From: Dawidia soli
Lineage (GTDB): Bacteria > Bacteroidota > Bacteroidia > Cytophagales > Cyclobacteriaceae
Direction: 5' to 3'
DNA: 64,000 nt
Assembly (NCBI RefSeq): GCF_018598185.1
Contig: NZ_JAHESC010000009.1
Coordinates: 62,001 to 126,000 of the forward strand
Positions 25,555 to 34,200 of the stretch are shown here, one piece after another. The notes beneath the pieces are model-generated. The model worked only from the letters and a program-made list of their open reading frames with translations. It made no database searches and was not told the DNA's origin. A program made the position numbers and the translations under genes. Each line of letters begins with the position of its first letter. Position 1 is the stretch's first letter.

Positions 25555-26318
25555 ATGGCTTTTTTCTGTTGGAAGTCGGCTGCCGTGAAATGCTCCCGGG
25601 TAAACTCGTACCCGATGGTAAACAGCTCGCGCGCCCGTCCCAACTCAAAACCACTCACCTTTCCTACTTCGGGCGGCTCGATCAGTATATCACACAGTCC
25701 TTTGCTTTCGGTTGTATTGCCGTTGATCGCGATCAGCAAGCTGCGCTCGATCACGTTGCGGAAGTTCTTTGCGTCGAACTCGGTGCCGATGTGATTGCAG
25801 TGCGAGCCGATCAACAGGTCGCATTCCTTGCGGATCTGCGCGGCCGGCATGTTATCCACCAACCCGCCGTCGACATAGGTCTTGCCCTGTATGTGTACGG
25901 GGTTGAATACGGCCGGTACACAACACGATGCGAGGATGGCGGGGATCAGCTCGCCGGAACGGAAGTAGTCGGCGCTTCCGCGGCGGATGTCGGTGGCTGC
26001 GATGACGAGCGGCAGCTTCAATGCTTCGAAGGTATTTTCGGGTATAAATTTCTGGAGTATCGTGCTCAGCCCTTCGAGGTTCAGGAGCCCGGTCATCGTC
26101 CAGGCCGGCCGTATCGAGCGAAAGAAGCTTGTCGCCAACACGGTTTCGAGGATCTTATCGGGCGAATAGCCGTAGGCATAGAGCGCGCCCACGATCGAGC
26201 CGGCGCTGGTGCCGGCCACGCAGCTGACCTCTACGCCCATTTCTTCCAATGCCTTCAATACACCGATGTGAGAAATGCCTCTGGCGCCTCCCCCGGAAAG
26301 AACTACTCCGATCTTCAT
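25551..26318 (-). CDS. Patatin-like phospholipase family protein (RssA-like)
   Basis: Protein of 255 residues with the full patatin catalytic set: oxyanion-hole glycines in VLSGGGARGISHIGVL at residues 6-21, nucleophile in AGTSAGSIVGALYAYG (GxSxG), and the catalytic Asp in YVDGGLVDNMPA (DGG). No signal peptide, so it is cytoplasmic or peripherally membrane-bound; it resembles the RssA/YchK group of serine lipid acyl hydrolases. The stop overlaps the hutU start by four bases, and the MBL hydrolase gene ends 12 bp upstream, so it is an internal member of an accA-MBL-patatin-hutU run. Confidence 0.92.
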   Translation of the reverse strand: MKIGVVLSGGGARGISHIGVLKALEEMGVEVSCVAGTSAGSIVGALYAYGYSPDKILETVLATSFFRSIRPAWTMTGLLNLEGLSTILQKFIPENTFEALKLPLVIAATDIRRGSADYFRSGELIPAILASCCVPAVFNPVHIQGKTYVDGGLVDNMPAAQIRKECDLLIGSHCNHIGTEFDAKNFRNVIERSLLIAINGNTTESKGLCDILIEPPEVGKVSGFELGRARELFTIGYEFTREHFTAADFQQKKAI

Positions 26319-26330
26319 GCTGAAATTGTT

Positions 26331-27164
26331 TTAGCGGATGTCCGCCAGCGAAAATGTCTGATCTACCCGCACGCCCTTCTCGGTACGTTTTACTGTACAA
26401 CATTCGTGCAGGGGATCGTGCTCTAAAAAAAGTATATAGCCGTGGTCGGCGGCTTCGTTTAAGAACGCGTCTTTTTCTTCCATCGTCAGCAACGGCCGTG
26501 TGTCATAGCCCATGACATAGGGCAACGGTATGTGGCCGACGGACGGAAGCAAGTCTGCCATATACACCAATGTCTTGCCTTTATACCGGATCCTGGGGAT
26601 CATCATTTTGTCGGTATGGCCGGAGACGAACAGGATATCGAACTGCGGAAGAGTGGCTGCGGACTCTACAAACTTCAGATGGCCGCTTTGCTGCATCGGC
26701 TCGATGTTCTCGCGGATGAAGCTTGCTTTTTCGCGCGGATTGGGACGGGTGGCCCACGTCCAGTGATCGGCGTTCGACCAATACGTTGCGTTCCTGAACG
26801 TCAGCTCCAGCCTGGCATTCTCGTACCGCACGCCGCCACCGCAGTGGTCGAAGTGCAGGTGCGTCAGGAACATATCGGTTACGTCGCTTTCTGTAAAGCC
26901 TGCTTTTTGCAGCGAGCCGATGAGCGAGTCGCCGCCGTGCAGGTGGTAGTGACTAAAGAATTTTTCGTCCTGCTTGGTGCCGATGCCGTTGTCGATGAGG
27001 ATCAGCTTGTTGCCATCTTCGATCAACAGGCAACGCATGGCCCAGGTACACAGGTTGTTTTCGTCTGCGGGATTGGTCTTTTGCCAGAGGCTCTTGGGCA
27101 CGACGCCAAACATGGCGCCGCCATCGAGTTTAAAGAAACCGGTGTTGATCACATGGAGCCTCAT
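26331..27164 (-). CDS. MBL fold metallo-hydrolase
   Basis: Metallo-beta-lactamase-fold protein of 277 residues. The HxHxDH metal motif is intact in FLTHLHFDHCGGG (about residue 107), followed by a second histidine in VSGHTDKM, an Asp ligand in VYMADLLPS and a third His in FLEHDPLHEC. The arrangement resembles the AttM/AiiB-type lactonase branch and other cytoplasmic MBL hydrolases; substrate cannot be assigned. It begins 6 bp after accA and ends 12 bp before the patatin gene. Confidence 0.9.
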   Translation of the reverse strand: MRLHVINTGFFKLDGGAMFGVVPKSLWQKTNPADENNLCTWAMRCLLIEDGNKLILIDNGIGTKQDEKFFSHYHLHGGDSLIGSLQKAGFTESDVTDMFLTHLHFDHCGGGVRYENARLELTFRNATYWSNADHWTWATRPNPREKASFIRENIEPMQQSGHLKFVESAATLPQFDILFVSGHTDKMMIPRIRYKGKTLVYMADLLPSVGHIPLPYVMGYDTRPLLTMEEKDAFLNEAADHGYILFLEHDPLHECCTVKRTEKGVRVDQTFSLADIR

Positions 27165-27170
27165 GCCTGG

Positions 27171-28118
27171 CTATTCGCGGACAACCCCCATCGAACAGAA
27201 CTTATCAATGCGTTGCTCCACGCGTGCTTCGGGGCTGATCTTTTGAAGCTCGGCCGTCGTTTCGAGGATTACCCGTTTTACTTCGTCGGCCATCCATTTT
27301 ACGTCGGTATGGGCGCCGCCCAGGGGCTCGCGGATGATACCGTCTACCAGCTTGAGCGTCGACATGTCTTTGGCAGTGAGTTTCAGGAGCTCGGCAGCCT
27401 GCTCTTTGTAGTCCCAGCTGCGCCACAGAATGGTGGAGCAGTTTTCGGGAGAAATCACTGAGTACCAGGAGTTTTCCAACATCAGTACGCGGTCGCCGAT
27501 ACCGATGCCCAGCGCACCCCCGGAAGCACCTTCGCCGATGACGATACAGATCACGGGCACTTTCAGGCCAAACATCTCTTTGAGGTTGCGGGCGATCGCT
27601 TCGCCCTGACCACGCTCTTCTGCCTCCAGGCCGGGAAAGGCGCCGGGGGTATCGATAAAGGTGACGATGGGCTTGTTGAACTTCTCGGCCATTTTCATGA
27701 GGCGGAGTGCTTTGCGGTAGCCTTCGGGATTTGCCATACCGAAGTTACGCAGCTGGCGTTGCTTGGTATTCCGGCCTTTTTGCTGACCGATCAGCATAAA
27801 GGCCTGTCCCTCAATGGTACCGAAGCCACCTACCATGGCCTTGTCGTCGGCTACGGTGCGGTCGCCGTGAATTTCGATAAAATCAGATGTGATCTCATAG
27901 ATATAATCCAAGGTGTACGGGCGATCCGGATGCCGGGAAAGCTGTACCCGTTGCCAACCTGTCAAGTTTTCGAAGGTTTCTTTCTTCAGGTCGATGATCT
28001 TTTTTTCGAGTGCTTTCACAGCTGCTTGTACTTCCTTGTCGCTGTCGCTGGCTAAGCTCTGCATGTCCCCCAATTTCGCCTCCAAAGCAGCGATCGGCTT
28101 TTCAAAATCCAATAGCAT
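27171..28118 (-). CDS. accA: Acetyl-CoA carboxylase carboxyltransferase subunit alpha
   Basis: Protein of 315 residues, the usual AccA length. It forms the carboxyltransferase with AccD (not in window), moving CO2 from carboxybiotin to acetyl-CoA for fatty acid synthesis. Family-typical segments: [13 protein letters not shown] at the N-terminus, [57 protein letters not shown] and [18 protein letters not shown], the last two lining the CoA and carboxybiotin sites. It heads the accA-MBL-patatin-hutU run and has an exact -7 box 20 bp upstream. Confidence 0.97.
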   Translation of the reverse strand: MLLDFEKPIAALEAKLGDMQSLASDSDKEVQAAVKALEKKIIDLKKETFENLTGWQRVQLSRHPDRPYTLDYIYEITSDFIEIHGDRTVADDKAMVGGFGTIEGQAFMLIGQQKGRNTKQRQLRNFGMANPEGYRKALRLMKMAEKFNKPIVTFIDTPGAFPGLEAEERGQGEAIARNLKEMFGLKVPVICIVIGEGASGGALGIGIGDRVLMLENSWYSVISPENCSTILWRSWDYKEQAAELLKLTAKDMSTLKLVDGIIREPLGGAHTDVKWMADEVKRVILETTAELQKISPEARVEQRIDKFCSMGVVRE

Positions 28119-28137
28119 ATAGTGGTTTTTGTCGGCA

Positions 28138-28145
28138 CAAAGTTA
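28138..28145 (-). promoter_or_regulatory. Candidate -7 promoter box (TAACTTTG) for accA run
   Basis: On the minus strand TAACTTTG matches TAnnTTTG exactly, 20 bp ahead of the accA ATG. No TTG at the usual -33 spacing was found. Confidence 0.45.
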
Positions 28146-28223
28146 AAAGGATTGTGAAATATCGGTAACGAATCACCGGAAAAGTGCGGATTTATCAGAA
28201 AAGGGTTATCCCGGGGGAAAAAG

Positions 28224-28262
28224 AAAAGTGGAAGCGCTCCTGGTTGAGCGGCTTCCACTTTT
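28224..28262 (-). terminator. Intrinsic terminator after giant protease gene
   Basis: AAAAGTGGAAGC and GCTTCCACTTTT form a perfect 12-bp stem with an inner GCTC/GAGC pairing. On the minus strand it continues CTTTTTCCC. It lies 28 bp beyond the stop of the S8 gene. Confidence 0.88.
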
Positions 28263-28289
28263 GAAGCTAACGGTTATTGCGGTTATCGG

Positions 28290-31200
28290 TTATTGTTTCA
28301 GGAATTTCCGGATCTCACGTTTTCCGGGACCATACTGGATCTGTATAAAGTATACTCCTGTTGTCAGGCCCAGCTTGCCGGTGCTGATGCTATAGTCACG
28401 GAACTTGTCCGCGGCACCTTGCTCGTGGAACTGTGCCACTCCACGCGGATCGAGGATCGAAAGTCCAACAGGCCCCTGGATCTCGGCAGGCAGGCTGATG
28501 TGCAGTACGTCTTCTACCGGTACCGGGTATACCGACCATTTGCCCGCGGCGCTTGTCTCTTCGACAATCGCTACGCTTTCCGGCGATGCACCCCGCGCAC
28601 CAGCGCTGGCCGTTGCGACACCATTGATGACGGTGAAGTGAACCGTAATAGACTCCCCTTCTACGCCCAGGCCATTCCAGTTGGTGTACGCGGTTGCCGT
28701 CAGCGTATACTCGCCTGGTGTTGCCGGCCAGGGTACGTCGATACCGTTGCCATTATAGTTGCCATTCATGACGAACGGCTCAGCATTGTCTACGCGGAAG
28801 AACGCACCGTTCAACCGGAACACGATACTGCGCGGCAGCGGACCGCTGAAGTTTGCACGGATGTTGATCCCTTGAAACCGTGGTCGGCTGATGTCGATCA
28901 CGCCACCGTCAACCAGGTTGGATACTTTGGGACCGTTGTTCTTTACCACGTCGAAGTCGGTCACGTTGGTCGGGTTGTGCAGGTGGAGGAACACTTCCTT
29001 CACGGGGCTGGCATAACCACGGCCTCCGCTGCGTGTGTAGGCGCGCGCCTTGATGCTGTGCTCCTGGCCGTCGAGGTAGAAGATCAGCGGGTAGAGGTCA
29101 TACGGTGCGGTGTTGTCCAACTTGTATTGGTTGGTGACATCGTTGTCCCAGAAGCGTACGCTGCCCACCGTGGCCGGGTTGGTGTTGGCCCGCAGGGCAT
29201 AGAGCTTAAACTCCGGCCGCGATGCATCCAACCACAGGCTGTCGGTGAAGGTCGTTACTACCTGACCGGTGCGGGTGTTGATCACGCTGAAGCTTTGCAC
29301 GCCGTATGATACGACCGACAAGTGGAAGATGGCCGAGTCGCTTGCGCCGCGGGCGTCCGTCGCCCGTACCCACAGGCTATACTCACCCTCCTGTCCGGCG
29401 GCCGGACTGATGGTATAGGTGGCGGTGCCGTTACCCGAGCTTTTCCATGTTACGAAGGAAGGAGCGTCGAGCAGCTGTACCGTTACGACCGAGTCGTCTT
29501 CGTCGGTGGCGGTGAAGGTCACGTCTTGCGAGGTCAGCGTGGCGACCACGGCGGTATCGATCGGAGCCAGTACCGGCGGTACATTGTGGAGTACCGTCAG
29601 CTCAACCGGGATAAAGATCGGCGAATTGTCGGGGTCGTTGCTGGTCAGCCGCAGGCTGTCGCGGTAGATACCGGCGGTGACGTCTTCGGCATTAAATGTT
29701 ACCGTTACGACGGCGCTGCCGCCCGGCGGCACGGTGCCCGAGGCCGGTGAGGTTGTGAGCCAAGGTGCTTCGGCGGGGCCGTCGAAGATCGCGATGTCGT
29801 CGACATCCCACGTTGTGCCGGTGGTCTCGGCAAGCGAGAGCAATACCACCTGCTCGATGTTGCCGGCGAAGCCCAGGCCGGAGAATACCTCGGTACCGTC
29901 GATGTAGATGGTAAAGTTGTTGGTTGCCCGTTCTATGTCGATGCGCAGCTCAAAGTATCCTGACGGCAGCGTGGTGGCCACGGGTTGGAACGAGCCGTTG
30001 CCGGCGCCGTCGCTTACCAATGCGTAGGCGCTACCATCGGACAATACGCGGAAGCGTGTGTTTACAAATTCAGCGGTGGGCGATTGCGGAATCACTTCCC
30101 AGGTCGTGCCTATGCTGTTGTCGAAGTTCAACTGCACCGACGTCGACGAGATCGGGTCCGTGCCGATCGCGACTTCGGGCGGGAAGGCCAATACCTGGCC
30201 GCTGCCGTCAGCCTCTGCGTGGATGTGGTTGGTGCCTTCATGGGCGTTGCCTGTACCGACATTCCACACGTCGCGTTGCGTAAACCAGCCATCCTGGCCA
30301 TTCAGCGTACCGATGTTGAAGCCTTCAAAGCCCGTGGCGTATTGAATGACCGATGCTTTTACGGCAGGGCCACCCGGTGACAACGCCCGCAGGTCGGAAG
30401 CGGATGCCGCCAGGGACGACAAGGTTTCTTTGCCTGTGGTGATCGCTTTCACGGCGGCCGGTGTACGCGCCGGCAGCGGGGTGTTGCCAAAGGCGTAGCG
30501 CAGGGTGCTGACGCCGCTGTTGCTGATCGTCAATGTCTGCGTGGCTTTTTCGCCTACATACAATTCCTGGGAGAGCGAATCCGGTGTAACGGAGATGTCG
30601 GCCGGTTCGCGTATGGTCAGCGATGCAACGATGCCTGTCAGTGTATCGGACGGCGCGTTGCTCGTTACCAGGATGCCGGCTACATAGAAGCCAGGTCCTG
30701 CGGCGGTGCCATCAAAGTGTGCGGCTACGTCTACGGACTCTCCTACCGGGATGGTTCCTGCTGCCGGTGCCACAGTCAGCCAGGGACGGGAGTCGCGTAA
30801 GATGACAACGTCGTCGATCTGCGCATACCAGTCCCAGTCATCGGTATTCGGATCGTAATAGTGCCACCGCAGGCGGAAGGTAGAAGCATTTTGCAGGTAC
30901 TCTTCCAGCAATACGGTTACAAACTCACCCGGGAGGTCGAGCAGTGCGCCATGGTCTTCGTTCCAATGTAAGATATTGGTCCAAGCGCCGCCGTCTACTT
31001 GTATATCCAGGTCGAGGAAATCGAGGTTCAGCAGGTTCTGATAATTGACATTGTATTGTACGGCAATGTCTTTGTAGCCGGGCACGGTAATGACCGGCGT
31101 GAGCAGCTCTGTATCGAACTCCACGAAGCCGGCGGCGTCGCTGCTGACGGTAGCGGCCTCGCCGGTGCCGGCATAGTTGCCTTCACCATAGTCGGCGGCG

Positions 31201-34200
31201 AACTTCCAGACTACATCCGTACCGGCATTGTCTACGACCGTCCAGCCTGACGGCGGGAAGCTGGCACCTTCGAAGTGCTCTTCCAGCAGGGCTGTGCCGG
31301 CCAGCAACGTGATGTTGTTCCGCTGTTGTTTTGTTTCGACACGTGACGATTGTTTATCGCGCGCGGCTTTGTCGGCGATACGCTTGTCTGTTGCGTGGTC
31401 TTTAAACCGGGTGGCTTTCACCGCGGCCGGCATCTTGCCTTCTTCTACCACGGCGCCGATCACCTGCAAGCCATACTCCAGCGGGTTGCCGCCGGTATTG
31501 GCAATGTGTATGTATTGCGTGGTGTCTTCTCTGTAATCTACGACTGCTTGCAGTACGGTCGGGTCGACCTCGATGGCCGGATCACCGACGATCGTCAGGG
31601 TCGCGGGTACTACCAGGCGTGACTCGCCGGCTGCGATCGTGATGTTGGCAGTGTGTACGCCGTAGGGCAAGTTGTCGGATGCGAACGTTACGTTGATGGT
31701 TGCTGTACCGCCCGCGGGAATTACGCCCGATACCGGGGATACAGTGACAAACGTAGGCGCGTCTTCTTTTACGCCGTCGAAGATCCGAAGGTCATCTACA
31801 TCCATTACGGGGCCGGCGGTTTCCATGAAGGACAGGATCGCCGCTTCTTCTACGTTGCCGGTAAAGCCCTGGCCGGTAAAGATCTTCGCATCGTTGATGT
31901 ATAGATCGAAGTATGCAGAGTCGCGGTCTACCTCGATGGTCACGTCAAAGTATCCGGTCGGGTATGACGCGGCCGCTTGCACGTAGCCACTGGTTGTCAG
32001 GGCGTAGATCGCACCGTCGGCGCTAAACTCGACGCGGGTGTTTACCAGCGCCGCGGTGGGCGACTGCGGTATGATCTGCCACGAGGTGCCGGCACCGTCG
32101 ATGCTTACTTTCGCAGTGACGGTCGATTTCTCTTCGGTGCCTATGCCTACGTTCGGGCTGATGGACAACGATTGTCCCATGCCATCGGCCAGACCGCGGA
32201 AGTGTTTCGCTCCGCTGAAGGGATTGGCTTCTTCGACGGTCCAGTTTGCAAACTGGGCGCGCCAGCCTTGCTGGTTGTGTATATCGCCTACCGTGAAGCT
32301 TTCAAAGTCGGTCGCATATACTTGCCCGGACAATTCTACGGCGGCACGGGCGGCTACGGCACTGCCCAGTGTCAGGGCGCGTGTACCGGTGCGGTCGGGT
32401 GCTTGTTTTGTGATGGCCGCTTGCCTGAGCTTATCTGCTTTGCCGGGCCCTTCTGCCCTGGCCGCTGCGGCGGCGGGCTGTCCGGGTTTCTGTATGACCA
32501 CTTCGGCCGATGCATTCAGGGCGGAGACGCTTACCTGGAAGGTATGATTGTCGGGGCCGTTATTCTTCAACGTGAGCGTGCGCGTAACGGTCTGCTCACG
32601 TTCCAGCTCTTCTTCCAACGAGGTCGGGTCTACGGTAAACTCCGGACCGGTAGATGTCAGCGTTGCCGGTACGGCTACGAGTTCCTGACCGGGTACATTT
32701 GTATGGATGTTGATCGACGCGGTATATACACCGGCTTCCAGATCGGTGGCATCGAACTCCACTTGCAGGTTGAATTGCGCGCCCGGGGCTACTATACCTT
32801 GTTTGGGCGTTACGTCTACGAACGTCGGGCCTACGAGGTAGGCAATGGCGTTCTGATAGAGCGTCGGCAGGTCGCCCGACCAGCCGATGCCGCTGCCGTC
32901 ACCATAGGTCGGAAGCATGTTGAGGGCTACGACGTTGTCGTTGGCTGCCACCAGCAGATCGCCGTTGTCCCAGTAGGCCACGGCGGTGGCGCCGGGTGTC
33001 AGGCCAACGTTCTGCACATAGCCGAGATAGTTCAGCGTGCTGACGCCGGCGAGCAGCGGATGGCCCGGCGCGGGGATGTCTCCCAGCGTTACATCCAGTA
33101 CTTCGTCGGTTGTTGACGGTGTGAACGGTCCGTAGTTTTCGGTAATGAACCGGCCCGTCATCTGCCAGGCGTCATAGGAGTATGCAAACTGGTTTACGAT
33201 CACGTGGCCGCCACCGTCGACATAGTCGGCCAGCAGGTCACCGATGACCGAGGGCTCTACCCCACCGGCCGCCAGCCACTGTGTGTTGTTGGTTGTGAAT
33301 ACCACATCGTAGCCTTGCAGGTCGGCCAGCGTGATCGACGCCAGGTCGGCTGCGGGGTATACATCGGCTTCTACGCCCGGGAAGTTGTCAAACAATGTTT
33401 CCATGTCTGTGACATCCAGGTCGGGTGTAACGATCAGCACGCTCTTCGATACGGCCAGCGGCTGTACGGCCCGCGACCGCAGGATCACCTGCTGTGAATA
33501 TTTACCGGGCGTGGTGGCGCGCTGTTTCTGCGCGGCCGCGGACCGGCTTGCCGACTTTGCCGGCAGCGTGATGGTCTTTACGGTGCGGGTGGTGTCGGGG
33601 GTTCCGCCGGTCACTTCTACCGAGAAGATGAGGTCGCTGGCACCGGTGTTGGTAATGGTGAGCGTTTGTGTCGAGGTCTTATCGGTATTGAGCGTTTCGC
33701 TCAGCGACGTTGGCGATACGGCGATGCCGGGAGCTTCCACGCCTTCGCCGAACAGCCATACGGTCAGCTCGGCGTGTGCGGAATCATTTGTCAGGATAGA
33801 CAACTGACCGGCTGCCGCTCCGAGGCCACTGGGTTCGTAGGTTATCGTTATCGTACTGGACCGGAACGGTGCGATGAGCAGGGTGTCGATCGCCGACACG
33901 GTAAAGTCGGGGTTGTCTGATGTGATCGCGTAGATCGTCAACGGTTCGGAGCCTGCGTTGCTGATCTGTATCGTGCGCTGGGCCGAGCCTGTTTCGAATA
34001 CGGGGCCGAAGTCTACGCTGTCAGGTTCCACGGCTGCGATCGGCGCGCCGTTGCTCGTAACATTGAGCGTAAGCGCTACCGTGACCGTGCTTTCGTCGGG
34101 ATCGTTGCTTTGTACCAGTAAGGATTCCTGATAGGTGCCGGTCAGCAAGTTCGCGGCGTTGAATCCGACAATAACAAATGCGCTATCGCCGGGGGCTACC

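Noticed and set aside
24697-25794. Plus-strand open frame of 365 codons
   Set aside because: Runs antisense to hutU and the patatin gene, both with intact family motifs.
31977-33116. Plus-strand open frame of 379 codons inside the giant protease gene
   Set aside because: Shadow frame; unusual Cys/Arg/Gly-rich composition and no domain, against a clear coding frame on the minus strand.
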